A stretch of DNA of 35,357 nucleotides from a candidate division LCP-89 bacterium (GTDB lineage: Bacteria; Electryoneota; B3-LCP), in assembly GCA_025774555.1 (NCBI GenBank), contig JALGVT010000027.1, positions 1-35,357 of the forward strand. The letters are read 5' to 3'. Of the stretch, positions 7,846 to 17,759 are shown piece after piece; positions within the stretch are counted from its first letter, which is position 1; every line of letters starts with the position of its first letter. The notes under the pieces are model-generated. The model saw nothing but the letters and a program-made list of their open reading frames with translations. It ran no database searches and was not told where the DNA came from. A program made the position numbers and the translations under genes.

Positions 7846-8253
7846 TCAGCGAGTCATACGCGCAATACTAATCCTATTTACGGCGCGTCCCAGCGAAACC
7901 TGGGCACGATTCAAATCAGTATCCAACTGTTTGCCTTCGATGCGATCCTTGGCGCGCTGAAGCGCAGCTTCAGCACGGTCCAGATCAATATCTTCAACGA
8001 ATTCAGCCGTTTCCGCCAGAATTACAGCCCGATCCGGGTTCACTTCGATAAAACCGCCGGACGTTGCTAACGCTCTCTGCTTATTGTTCTGCATGAGATC
8101 CACTTTTCCAATAGTCAGTGAGGTCATGAAAGGGGTATGTCCCACCAGAACACCGAACGATCCTTCGATTCCCGGAGCGCGCAGATGTTCGATCGGTTCG
8201 GAGAATACCAGCCCTTCCGGCGTCACGATGTCCAATTGATATGTATTCGCCAT
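7846..8253 (-). CDS. atpC: ATP synthase F1 subunit epsilon
   Basis: Rotor-stalk subunit of F1, coupling to the c-ring and regulating hydrolysis. Its 135 residues match the family. The N-terminal beta-sandwich shows LDIVTPEGLVFSEPIEHLRAP, then GSFGVLVGHTPFMTSL and TSGGFIEV. The C-terminal helical hairpin (DRAEAALQRAKDRI, then LNRAQVSLGRAVNRI) is complete, so an epsilon of the inhibitory long form is possible. AGAAG lies just before the ATG. It is the last gene of the operon, 47 bases after atpD, and is followed by the stem-loop at 7755. Confidence 0.96.
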   Translation of the reverse strand: MANTYQLDIVTPEGLVFSEPIEHLRAPGIEGSFGVLVGHTPFMTSLTIGKVDLMQNNKQRALATSGGFIEVNPDRAVILAETAEFVEDIDLDRAEAALQRAKDRIEGKQLDTDLNRAQVSLGRAVNRISIARMTR

Positions 8254-8300
8254 TTTTCTTCTGCAGGGTTATATAACCCCGCCTCCGTAATCGATGTTAA

Positions 8301-9794
<1,494 letters not shown>

Positions 9795-9824
9795 CTATTA
9801 AAAGATATTATTTAACAACTCCAA

Positions 9825-11702
9825 TTAGTTAATATATCCTAATGCCCGCATTGCCTGAATTGCCTCTCGACTTACCTCTAAATCATTGGATGGTTCTACG
9901 TATATCGACTCGCGCCAGTTTAATGCTTTTAGTATCAGGCTATCCCCAATATCGGGAAAAACCGGATACAGATTATTTAACTCATTTGGATCAATATCAA
10001 TGCGAAATAACAGTGTGTCTTCAACATTCAAAACATCAAGTTCTTGACTCCTATTTACTATTGCTTTAAACGCTCCATCAAAAATACAATAGCCCCAATC
10101 GTCATCCCTAATCCATTCACTCATGATGGGTCTGTTTTGGTTTTGGTCAATATCTAATATGTTAAAACCCTGTACATCATTTGGAATACACTCTTCATAC
10201 CCCATTATGTTTAGCACTGTAGGAAAGATGTCGATATTCGATACATATTGAGCATTAGTCTGCGGTACGATTACTTTTGGATACCGCATAATAAGTGGAA
10301 TTCGCAAGGTTGAATTCATAAGAAAAGGAACTAATGAAGGATGTCCCCAACTATCGTGTTCGCCCAAAGCTTCACCATGATCCGAGGTTATTATAAGTAA
10401 TGTTTCATCAAAATAATTCAGATATTCTAACCTGCTTGTAAATTCTCCGATTTCTTTGTCAATGTATGCAATTTCACTCGCATAGGCATTCTCGATGAAC
10501 GTGTAGCTCTCTTCGTTAAAATTCTCGAAGATAGAACTCTCAAAAGGAGCATTAAAACTGCTATTGCACAGTTCGATTAATTCCTGCAGGTTAGTGATAT
10601 TTTCCAATATCGATTGATCTACAATGGAAGAAAAATATGGTTCATGAATAAGATAAGGAAGATGTGGTTCGTTTAAATTGATATAGAGGAATAAGTGCCC
10701 ATCTCGCTTTTTTATCCAATTGAACATCTCTAAGGAAGCCTCAAGGGTCGCAGAGGCACCATAATCGTTGTGCAAATACCTACCTGATATCGCAATCCAT
10801 AACGGATATATTTTTCTCTCGCGCCAAACGGTATATTCAAGATCAAATCCCTGAGTGAGATTTATCGATCTGCCGGCAAGTGTATTATTATTAAAACCAA
10901 CACAAAAGTAACCATGTTGACAGAGAATTTCAGTAATAGAAATTAATTCCTCCGGCATGTGCTCCTTTCCTGCATTTCCATGTTGCGAAGGATATTTACC
11001 GGTAAAAATACTTATATGACCAGGAGGCGTCCATGTCGCGGCACTATATGCTTCCTTGCAGGATAGTCCAGCGGAAGCAAGTTTATCAATGTGAATAGTA
11101 TTCTCTTCTGGAAAACTATTGGATGAAATGAAATCACCTCTGGTTGTGTCCAGTATCAGAATGCACAGATCTGAAATTTTCCCATCATAGATCGAGTTCC
11201 TGTCTGCTACCATCTTAGAATAATATACTGATGAAATTAAGTAAGTGCTTGTTGCGAAAATAATGATGAAAACAGAAATATAGCTTGTTACGGCAGAATA
11301 GCTCTTCACATTACGTAAAATGTACATTAAAATAAGCTCTGTCACCGATATAAATGCAATGATGAGAAATAAGTATAAGAGTCTATTCCTGCCAATTGGA
11401 ATTGGTAAAAATTTAAATAACTGAAATCCGATATAAAATCCTCCAATCAGCCAACAGAACCCTGTAGAATGGACGAATAATCTCTGTTTCTTAGAAAGAT
11501 ACCGCTTAAGGGGTTTTATCAACTGTACAATAATAAATAATATAAATAGTAAAACAAAGAAGAAAATAAAGTGGACAAACAGAGTCTTGATAAATATCTC
11601 AGCCTGCATCCAAAAGGGACCACAGTCCAAAACGATTAATATATACTCAAATCCTGTTAATAACATGCTTCCAAGAAATGAAGCAGCTAGAATTTTTCTC
11701 AT
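9825..11702 (-). CDS. Membrane-anchored sulfatase/alkaline-phosphatase superfamily hydrolase or transferase, inserted in the atp operon
   Basis: A 625-residue protein with about five N-terminal membrane segments (roughly 5-27, 38-63, 80-97, 108-130, 138-160) and a large extracytoplasmic alkaline-phosphatase-fold domain. Metal-site elements are visible: ILILDTTRGD (D185) and SDHGEALGEHDSWGH (440-454). The nucleophile segment is T225-P-P-G-H before ISIFTGKYP. Where true sulfatases have Cys or Ser for formylglycine, this has Thr. That favours the Thr-nucleophile branch (phosphoethanolamine- or phosphoglycerol-transferase-like) or the broad 'sulfatase-like hydrolase/transferase' group. The ATG at 11702 (GAGG six bases upstream) is preferred over TTG at 11735. 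It lies between atpG and atpD and is much AT-richer than them (18-23 G+C per 60 in two sampled lines, against 30-39 in atpD and atpA lines), suggesting a later insertion. The substrate is unknown. Confidence 0.85.
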   Translation of the reverse strand: MRKILAASFLGSMLLTGFEYILIVLDCGPFWMQAEIFIKTLFVHFIFFFVLLFILFIIVQLIKPLKRYLSKKQRLFVHSTGFCWLIGGFYIGFQLFKFLPIPIGRNRLLYLFLIIAFISVTELILMYILRNVKSYSAVTSYISVFIIIFATSTYLISSVYYSKMVADRNSIYDGKISDLCILILDTTRGDFISSNSFPEENTIHIDKLASAGLSCKEAYSAATWTPPGHISIFTGKYPSQHGNAGKEHMPEELISITEILCQHGYFCVGFNNNTLAGRSINLTQGFDLEYTVWRERKIYPLWIAISGRYLHNDYGASATLEASLEMFNWIKKRDGHLFLYINLNEPHLPYLIHEPYFSSIVDQSILENITNLQELIELCNSSFNAPFESSIFENFNEESYTFIENAYASEIAYIDKEIGEFTSRLEYLNYFDETLLIITSDHGEALGEHDSWGHPSLVPFLMNSTLRIPLIMRYPKVIVPQTNAQYVSNIDIFPTVLNIMGYEECIPNDVQGFNILDIDQNQNRPIMSEWIRDDDWGYCIFDGAFKAIVNRSQELDVLNVEDTLLFRIDIDPNELNNLYPVFPDIGDSLILKALNWRESIYVEPSNDLEVSREAIQAMRALGYIN

Positions 11703-11818
11703 ACTCAACCTCAAAAATGGCAAGTTGAAAACCAAATTGTATTAAGCATACAGATTCTCTATTTCTCCTTTTTCTGGGCATCTGACGGCTGTATGAAACC
11801 AAGCGGAGAATCAATCAC

Positions 11819-12682
11819 TTACTTCATTCCTTCTGCACCGGAAACCACTTCCAGCAACTCTGTAGTGATTTTTGATTGTCTCGCTTTGTTGTACTGCAGC
11901 GTCAGTGAATCAATCAGTTCAATGGCGTTATTTGTCGCATTTTCCATGGCGGTCATGCGCGCGCCGTGTTCAGCGGCATTGGATTCTAAGAAAACGCGCC
12001 ACATCTGCATGTTGATATATAACGGCAGGATATTCGACAAAACTGTTAACGCATCCGGCTCATACAAGAAATCAATTCCGCACTCTTCTTCCTCAGATTC
12101 TTCCGGCACAATGGGTAGAAGTTGCTCGACAACGATATTTTGTTGAATGGCAGATTTAAACTCGTTGTATATCAGGTATATGCGGTCAAGCTTCTCTTGC
12201 ACGTAGAAATCTATCAGGGATTCGCCAATTGCCGTGGCGACTCCGAAATGGAGATCATTGAACAACTGATTGTGCTCCTGGAGGACATTATAGCCCCGCT
12301 TTTTAAAATAGTCTGAGCCCTTTTTACCGATTGTCATCATCTGGATTGTTGGATCGATCTCTTCAAATGATTCGATCTCTTTAACCGCGCGCTTGATGAT
12401 GTTGGTATTGAAACTGCCGCAGAATCCGCGATCTGCGGTGACCACCACCACGCCGATCTCTTTCGTATCACGGACAGCCAGCAACGGATGCTGTGAGCGG
12501 TCGCACCGCCCGGAAAGGTCCTTGATCAGATCACGCAGTTTGAATGAGTAGGGTCTGGCTTTAATGATATTTTCTTGTGCGCGACGCAGTTTTGCGGCAG
12601 CCACCATCTTCATCGCCCGGGTGATCTGCTGGGTCGATTTGACTGATGTAATTCGCCGCTTGATCTGTTTTAAGGAAGGCAT
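11819..12682 (-). CDS. atpG: ATP synthase F1 subunit gamma
   Basis: Central rotor shaft of F1. Its 287 residues have both terminal helices that form the shaft: the start PSLKQIKRRITSVKSTQQITRAMKM and the end ARMTAMENATNNAIELIDSL followed by YNKARQSKITTELLEVVSGA. The Rossmann-like middle domain has VVTADRGFCGSFN. An acidic loop (PEESEEEECG) interrupts the region before the last helix, a common site of length variation. AAGGG lies six bases before the ATG. A palindromic element copy lies only 38 bases upstream, between this gene and atpA, and the foreign-looking sulfatase-family gene follows 116 bases downstream. Confidence 0.97.
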   Translation of the reverse strand: MPSLKQIKRRITSVKSTQQITRAMKMVAAAKLRRAQENIIKARPYSFKLRDLIKDLSGRCDRSQHPLLAVRDTKEIGVVVVTADRGFCGSFNTNIIKRAVKEIESFEEIDPTIQMMTIGKKGSDYFKKRGYNVLQEHNQLFNDLHFGVATAIGESLIDFYVQEKLDRIYLIYNEFKSAIQQNIVVEQLLPIVPEESEEEECGIDFLYEPDALTVLSNILPLYINMQMWRVFLESNAAEHGARMTAMENATNNAIELIDSLTLQYNKARQSKITTELLEVVSGAEGMK

Positions 12683-12720
12683 ATAAACCCTTCAAAATCG
12701 TATCTCTGTTGCTTCTTCCG

Positions 12721-12895
12721 GGGGCTGTCCCAAAAGAAGAATATCTAGTCATTACGAGGAACGTAGTGACGTGGTAATCTCTTATTTCACAAACTATTAA
12801 AGATTGCCACACTTCGTTCGTACCGAAGGCATCCTCCGAAGGAGTCTTACGGACCTATGGGACAATGACAGTTCAAAGGCTTTTGGGACAGCCCC
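12721..12895. repeat. Palindromic MITE-like element, copy 2, inside the atp operon
   Basis: GGGGCTGTCCCAAAAG at 12721-12736 and its perfect complement at 12880-12895 bound a 175-bp element. Its interior matches copy 1 (3913-4079) read in the opposite orientation, with an extra short segment (ACTCCTTCGG). It fills most of the 287-base atpA-atpG spacer. Transcribed as part of the atp mRNA it would fold into a long hairpin next to the atpG leader. No target-site duplication is obvious by eye. Confidence 0.85.
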
Positions 12896-12969
12896 ATTTA
12901 TTCACAATTATTTTCTGTAGAGAACATAAGTCCGCAAGACAGCTCAATAAGCTGTTTATTCTTACGCTA

Positions 12970-14520
12970 TCAGGCAGCTTGATCAGCCGTGAATCCTTTC
13001 ATGAACTCTTCGATGGCAGCTTTAAGTTTGCCTTCAAGTTCATCGGAAATCTTTTTCACATCTGTGATTTCCTGCAACTGATCCGAATATGTTGCTTTCA
13101 TAAACTTAATCAGCTCATCCTGCCAGCGCTTCACTTCAGATACCGGTATTGAATCAGCGAAGCCGTTAACCGCCGCGAAGATGAAAGTAATCTGTTCAGC
13201 CAATGGAATCGGCGCATACTGCCCCTGCTTCAGCACCTCAACCAGGCGCTCACCGCGTGTCAGTTGTGCCAGAGTAGCCTTATCCAGATCAGAGCCAAAC
13301 TGGGCGAAGGCAGCCAGTTCACGGTATTGAGCCAACTCCAGACGCAATGATCCTGCAACCTGCCGCATAGCCTTGGTCTGCGCATTGCCGCCCACACGAG
13401 AAACCGAAATACCGACGTTGACTGCCGGACGAATACCCGCGTAGAACAGATCGGGTTCGAGGAAAATCTGTCCGTCGGTAATCGAGATGATGTTGGTCGG
13501 GATGTATGCGGAAACGTCGCCAGCCTGCGTTTCGATGATCGGCAGCGCAGTCAAGGAGCCGCCGGGCTCCGAGCAACCGGCTGCTTTAGCGACTTTCGGG
13601 TCGCCTGACATCTTAGCGGCGCGTTCCAACAGGCGTGAATGCAGGTTGAAGATATCGCCGGGATACGCTTCACGTCCGGGCGGACGGCGCAACAGCAGTG
13701 ATAACTGACGATACGCCCAAGAGTGCTTCGTCAAATCGTCATATACGCAGAGAGCATGGCGTCCGGAATCCCTGAAGAATTCGCCCATTGCAGCGCCTGC
13801 AAACGGAGCGAGATACTGTATTGGCGCCGTCTCTTCCGCGGTTGAAGATACAACGATAGTGTGATCCATCGCGCCGTGTTCTTCGAGGACTTTGACGACC
13901 TTTGCCACGGTTGAGCCTTTTTGCCCAATGGCGACATAGATACAGATGACGTCTTTGCCCTTTTGATTGATGATCGCATCCACAGCGATGGCTGTCTTAC
14001 CGGTCTGCCGGTCGCCGATGATCAGTTCACGCTGACCTCTTCCAACCGGGATCATGGCGTCAATCGAAACGATACCTGTGTCAAGGGGTTCAGAGACCGG
14101 CTGACGATAAATGACGCCGGGCGCCTTCTTTTCAGCAGGTCGATAAGTATCGGTTTTTATAGGTCCTTTACCATCAAGCGGGAATCCCAGCGGATTAACG
14201 ACTCTGCCTAACAGCGCATCTCCTACCGGCACTTCGACGATTCGGTTGGTGCGGCGTACGATGTCGCCTTCCTTGATCTTGGTGTAATCACCAAAAATAG
14301 CGATGCCGACGTTATCCTCTTCGAGATTAAGCGTCATTCCGTAGATATCGTTGGGGAACTGCACCAACTCTGATGACATGACGTTTTCAAGTCCATAGAC
14401 ACGAGCGATTCCATCACCTACCTGGATTACTTCGCCCACCTCATCCACTTCAGCTTTGGCGTCAAATCCGGCGATCTGCTTTTTGATAATCGACGTAATT
14501 TCTTCGGGTCGGATTTTCAT
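12970..14520 (-). CDS. atpA: ATP synthase F1 subunit alpha
   Basis: Non-catalytic nucleotide-binding subunit alternating with beta in the F1 head. The P-loop GDRQTGKT is at 169-176. The N-terminal crown block [18 protein letters not shown], the motif [27 protein letters not shown] segment (here [19 protein letters not shown]) and [17 protein letters not shown] are all conserved. Its 516 residues are typical. The upstream leader has AAGGA about eight bases before the ATG and a cluster of four stem-loops further up (14538-14631). Confidence 0.98.
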   Translation of the reverse strand: MKIRPEEITSIIKKQIAGFDAKAEVDEVGEVIQVGDGIARVYGLENVMSSELVQFPNDIYGMTLNLEEDNVGIAIFGDYTKIKEGDIVRRTNRIVEVPVGDALLGRVVNPLGFPLDGKGPIKTDTYRPAEKKAPGVIYRQPVSEPLDTGIVSIDAMIPVGRGQRELIIGDRQTGKTAIAVDAIINQKGKDVICIYVAIGQKGSTVAKVVKVLEEHGAMDHTIVVSSTAEETAPIQYLAPFAGAAMGEFFRDSGRHALCVYDDLTKHSWAYRQLSLLLRRPPGREAYPGDIFNLHSRLLERAAKMSGDPKVAKAAGCSEPGGSLTALPIIETQAGDVSAYIPTNIISITDGQIFLEPDLFYAGIRPAVNVGISVSRVGGNAQTKAMRQVAGSLRLELAQYRELAAFAQFGSDLDKATLAQLTRGERLVEVLKQGQYAPIPLAEQITFIFAAVNGFADSIPVSEVKRWQDELIKFMKATYSDQLQEITDVKKISDELEGKLKAAIEEFMKGFTADQAA

Positions 14521-14537
14521 TTCAATGTCCTTTATCC

Positions 14538-14631
14538 CATTCGAGTCTTTCGAATGCTGGTTATGAACCAGATCACTAAATGATTGTTTGTCCGATAATT
14601 TTCACCGGACTAATACATCAATGGTTGATGT
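14538..14631 (-). promoter_or_regulatory. Cluster of four stem-loops in the atpH-atpA spacer
   Basis: Four perfect inverted repeats stand in a row in the 137-base spacer: 14538-14544 with 14550-14556 (CATTCGA), 14557-14562 with 14566-14571 (CTGGTT), 14590-14594 with 14606-14610 (GTCCG), and 14615-14621 with 14625-14631 (ACATCAA). They would all form in the minus-strand atp mRNA just upstream of the atpA ribosome-binding site. A role in mRNA stability, processing or setting the high alpha/beta yield is an inference. Confidence 0.5.
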
Positions 14632-14657
14632 TTTTCTTTCTTTGATGCGTGACAAGC

Positions 14658-15197
14658 TTAAGAGCGTAACAACTCTTCACGAAGCGCTGTAAGCCTGCCG
14701 GTTACCGTTGCATCCAGAAGCTGGTGTCCGATCTGAAGCCGGATTCCTCCGATTATTGCAGGGTCAACAGAACTTTTTAGCTCGATGTTCTTCCCTGTTC
14801 GTTCGGCTAGTTTCTTCGAGATCGACTGCAACTGGTTATCCGTCAGTTTGACGGCGGAAGTTACTTTTACGTCAATTCTTGAGCGGTATTCATCCCAGAA
14901 TCGCGTAAAAGCTTCCTGGGTGAAAGGAAGGATTTCCTGGCGTCCTTTGCGCAGAACCAGCTCGAGAAATCGGTCGAAATAATCAGACCACGGCTTCTCG
15001 AAGGCTTTTTTCATAAGATCCAGTTTGTCCTGGCGGCTGACGTTTGGGCTGTCCAGATATTCCGAGAGTTGCGGCACCTGTTCGTACAGGCTGGACAGCG
15101 TCTGTAATTCCACAGCGATAGTGCCTATCTTCTCGCTTTCGACTGCAAGGTCGAAGAGAGGATGAGTATAGACACGTACTAATGCGTCGTTTTTCAT
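14658..15197 (-). CDS. atpH: ATP synthase F1 subunit delta
   Basis: Peripheral-stalk cap joining F1 to subunit b. At 179 residues it is the normal size. The N-terminal helical bundle begins VRVYTHPLFDLAVESEKIG (the family's YAxALFELA region). The C-terminal conserved segment reads SVDPAIIGGIRLQIGHQLLDATVTGRL, close to the delta/OSCP signature, then LTALREELL. It sits between atpF (97-base spacer) and atpA (137-base spacer), the canonical place. Sequence identity in this family is low, so position carries part of the call. Confidence 0.94.
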   Translation of the reverse strand: MKNDALVRVYTHPLFDLAVESEKIGTIAVELQTLSSLYEQVPQLSEYLDSPNVSRQDKLDLMKKAFEKPWSDYFDRFLELVLRKGRQEILPFTQEAFTRFWDEYRSRIDVKVTSAVKLTDNQLQSISKKLAERTGKNIELKSSVDPAIIGGIRLQIGHQLLDATVTGRLTALREELLRS

Positions 15198-15294
15198 TAC
15201 TTTCGTATTCCCGTCACAAAGTGAGCCATGTTGAATTCCTTCAGGCTCAACTGGAGGCGCTGTTCATTAAACTCAGCAGAATTATATAAGCGAT

Positions 15295-15783
15295 TTAGTT
15301 CAGCCCGTCGATTTCCCGCTGGATCAGGTCACGATGGTCTTCCGCTTGGAGCGCCTGACCGATAACTTTTCCGGCGGCAACTATTGCGATTTCAACCACG
15401 TCGTTCCTTAATTCCTGAGCCGCCTTCTGGCGCTCCAGCTCGATTTCAGACTTGGCTTTCTCTAAGATTGCTTGAGCTTCTGTTTCCACTTCCTTCTTTC
15501 TCGCTTCGTGGAGCGCGTCCGCCCGAGCATTAGCTTTGCTTATCAACTGCTGCGCTTCTTTGCGCGCGTCATCGAGTTGTTTTTTATACTTCTCGAGGAG
15601 TTCTTCTGCGCTCTGGTGCGCTGATTTCGCATCCTCGATGTCCTTCTTAATGCCGTCTTCGCGTGCCTGCAACGCATTAACGATGGGTCCCCATGCGTAT
15701 TTTTTAAGCACGAAGAACAGGGTAACGAAGACTAAAATGGTCCATATAATGGATCCAGGTTGCGGCATGATTATATCCTGCAT
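15295..15783 (-). CDS. atpF: ATP synthase F0 subunit b
   Basis: Membrane-anchored peripheral stalk. At 162 residues it has a single N-terminal membrane helix (about residues 10-26, SIIWTILVFVTLFFVLKKYA) followed by WGPIVNALQAREDGI. It continues as a long uninterrupted, highly charged Lys/Glu/Ala-rich coiled coil to about residue 135, ending in EIAIVAAGKVIGQAL. It lies eight bases downstream of atpE, so tight coupling is likely. No second b-type gene (b') is present, so the stalk is presumably a b homodimer. Confidence 0.97.
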   Translation of the reverse strand: MQDIIMPQPGSIIWTILVFVTLFFVLKKYAWGPIVNALQAREDGIKKDIEDAKSAHQSAEELLEKYKKQLDDARKEAQQLISKANARADALHEARKKEVETEAQAILEKAKSEIELERQKAAQELRNDVVEIAIVAAGKVIGQALQAEDHRDLIQREIDGLN

Positions 15784-15791
15784 GAACTATC

Positions 15792-16019
15792 CTATTTCAG
15801 AGCGATGAGCATACAAATCACGGCGTTGAAGAATGCGACACCTTCAATCAGCGCTGCCGAGATCAGCATGGCGGTTTGAATTTTACCAGCAGCTTCCGGC
15901 TGACGGGCAATACCGTCCATCGCCTGTCCGGCGATCCGGCCGATGCCCAGCCCAGCCCCTAACGTGACGATACCAGCGCCTAAACCTGCGCCCATGAATC
16001 CAATTGCGAGACTTTCCAT
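15792..16019 (-). CDS. atpE: ATP synthase F0 subunit c (proton type)
   Basis: Rotor-ring proteolipid of 75 residues: two membrane helices joined by the polar loop ARQPE (38-42), with the ion-carrying carboxylate E59 in ALIEGVAFF. Sodium-binding c subunits usually have Gln in the first helix around GxGxGQG and Ser/Thr directly after the Glu. Here the first-helix position is Ile (GLGIGRIAG) and Gly follows E59, so proton coupling is inferred. The Gly-rich first helix (GAGLGAG, GAGLGIG) is intact for tight helix packing in the ring. Confidence 0.97.
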   Translation of the reverse strand: MESLAIGFMGAGLGAGIVTLGAGLGIGRIAGQAMDGIARQPEAAGKIQTAMLISAALIEGVAFFNAVICMLIALK

Positions 16020-16089
16020 TGCTTTACTACTCCGTTTGTAATTTGATTGTATCAGTTGTTATTTTAAATTACTTAATTTTACTCAATAT

Positions 16090-17109
16090 TTAGTGTTCAC
16101 CATGCACCGCCGTGCTGACGAACAGCGACGACAGCATTACGAAGATATACGCCTGCAGGAAGGCGACGAAGAGTTCCAGCATCGAAATCGCCACCGCGCC
16201 CAGAATGGCGACCGGCGCGATAAACCAGCTGGAAATCAATCCCAGGAACACGGTGATGACCGCGTGTCCCGCTAACATATTGGCAAAGAGTCGAATGCAC
16301 AATGCAAAGTGCTTCACCAACACGCCCGCGATTTCAATCGGGAACAGGATCGGGATAACGAAAGCCGGGATGCCGTGCGGCACAAAGGATCCCATATATT
16401 TAAATGGTCCGTGAATGACCATTCCCGAACCGATCATCACCAGCAGTGATATGCCGGCGAGAGAACCCGTCACCGCGATGTTGCCGGTCGATGACGAACC
16501 CCAGGGGATCATTCCCAAAAGATTTGAGAAGAGAATGAAGAAAAATGCGGTCAAAAACCAGGGCAGATATTTTCGTCCATATTTTTCACCCATATTGGGA
16601 TAGACCACTTCATCGCGGATGAAGACTACCAGCACTTCCATGAAGTTCGCCCAGCCGTGAGGCACGCCTTTTCCCACACGCTTCACAGGCAAGATCAGGA
16701 CAATCAGCAGGATAGCCGCGGTGATTTCCATGATAGTATGCTTGGTGATTGGCAGTTCGTAGCCGCCATATCTAAGCACGGGCAGATGAAAATCCATAAA
16801 GAGGAACTGATAGTGGTTTGAATCCATCAGGTGATGCTCAAGAAGAGAGAGCACGCTGGTATCCTCTTCGTGTCCGCCGCCATGATCAGCCTCCGATCCA
16901 TGCTCGGTCTGTTCACCATGCGCAGCTTCAGCGCCATGATCAGCGTCGGCTTCTTGATGCGTCTCGGCGGCGGCTTCCACATGACCATCATGATCATGAT
17001 CGGCTGCCTGATCGTGTTCATCGGCTATCAGTAGTCCGCCCCATAGCAGAAGCGGCAGAAGTAACAGTGTGAACCGCGCTATGCGGTTCCGTTTGCGTCT
17101 TTCATACAT
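16090..17109 (-). CDS. atpB: ATP synthase F0 subunit a with a histidine-rich N-terminal extension
   Basis: Stator proton-channel subunit. At 339 residues it is about 70-100 longer than E. coli-type subunit a. The excess is N-terminal: a basic start, a hydrophobic segment (about 12-28), then a 54-residue stretch (30-83) of Asp, Glu, Ala and Gly with ten histidines. The channel part is normal: the essential arginine is R273 in CIRLFANMLAGH, and QAYIFVMLSSLFV ends the last helix. The hydrophobic segment looks like a signal peptide or extra anchor, placing the His-rich part outside the membrane. The ATG overlaps the end of the atpI-like gene by 31 bases. No later in-frame Met gives a better start before the conserved region. 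Confidence 0.95.
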   Translation of the reverse strand: MYERRKRNRIARFTLLLLPLLLWGGLLIADEHDQAADHDHDGHVEAAAETHQEADADHGAEAAHGEQTEHGSEADHGGGHEEDTSVLSLLEHHLMDSNHYQFLFMDFHLPVLRYGGYELPITKHTIMEITAAILLIVLILPVKRVGKGVPHGWANFMEVLVVFIRDEVVYPNMGEKYGRKYLPWFLTAFFFILFSNLLGMIPWGSSSTGNIAVTGSLAGISLLVMIGSGMVIHGPFKYMGSFVPHGIPAFVIPILFPIEIAGVLVKHFALCIRLFANMLAGHAVITVFLGLISSWFIAPVAILGAVAISMLELFVAFLQAYIFVMLSSLFVSTAVHGEH

Positions 17110-17390
17110 CGGCGTAGTTTCCAGATGCAGGGTAGTATTTCCAGGAACATTGATATTATATATCCAACAAAAAATCCTATTACCAGCGGTATCGGATCGA
17201 TAGCATAAAGTTTAATGGCAATCCAGAAACCGAGTCCAACCAGGAATAATTTCAACAGGAAAGAGATTACAAAACGTTTCAACAGGGCTGGTGCTCCTTT
17301 TGCACAGGCAGGAAGTAGGATGAAGAGACCGATAACACCTAAACTCAAACCGCCAATCATGCCAAAAAGCCAGACAGGAATCCCGCTCAT
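17079..17390 (-). CDS. AtpI-like ATP synthase accessory membrane protein
   Basis: A 103-residue membrane protein with three or four hydrophobic segments (about 6-28, 38-64, 66-88). It lies directly upstream of atpB and overlaps it by 31 bases. The pattern LLKLFLVGLGFWIAIKLY then PLVIGFFVGYIIS resembles the ATP synthase subunit I (AtpI) family, thought to help assemble the c-ring. The similarity is weak, so position within the operon is the main argument. No clear ribosome-binding site precedes the ATG, though translation may be coupled within the operon. Confidence 0.7.
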   Translation of the reverse strand: MSGIPVWLFGMIGGLSLGVIGLFILLPACAKGAPALLKRFVISFLLKLFLVGLGFWIAIKLYAIDPIPLVIGFFVGYIISMFLEILPCIWKLRRCMKDANGTA

Positions 17391-17461
17391 ATTGTGATAT
17401 TAGTTTCCATTTAAAGAGCAATTATTTAAGACGAATACGTTTTTAAAGAAATATTTCACAT

Positions 17462-17746
17462 TCAATCTTCCGGAGAATCTCTTTCAGATTCCTCTTCTTC
17501 TTGAAGTTTTTTCAGCTGAAGGAAGAGGCTATAGAAGCTTCCCCCTACTCCCCAAAACACACCGATTAACAGAAACAGCGGTGTAGTTCCAAGTTTGGTA
17601 TCGATCCAGCGCCCGGCAAATAAGCCCATCAAGACGGAAATCGCCAGAGTCAATCCCCAGCGCAGCGCCAAGTCAAATGCCGGGGGAAGATTAACACCGA
17701 AAGAGGTTATTTTTCGCTTTCGATGAGGCGGCTTGTCAATTGGCAT
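17462..17746 (-). CDS. AtpZ/AtpI-family protein
   Basis: A 94-residue protein with a basic, cytoplasmic N-terminus (PPHRKRK), two membrane helices, and an acidic C-terminal tail (KKLQEEEESERDSPED). The core WGLTLAISVLMGLFAGRWIDTKLGTTP followed by GVFWGVGGSFYSLF fits the AtpZ ('ATPase gene 1') family, which accompanies F0 genes and is linked to Mg2+/Ca2+ handling or c-ring assembly. The ATG at 17746 is preferred. An upstream in-frame TTG at 17794 would add 16 residues and overlap the bactofilin gene. Two small membrane proteins before atpB is a usual arrangement. Confidence 0.8.
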   Translation of the reverse strand: MPIDKPPHRKRKITSFGVNLPPAFDLALRWGLTLAISVLMGLFAGRWIDTKLGTTPLFLLIGVFWGVGGSFYSLFLQLKKLQEEEESERDSPED

Positions 17747-17759
17747 CGGAGATTGAAAT

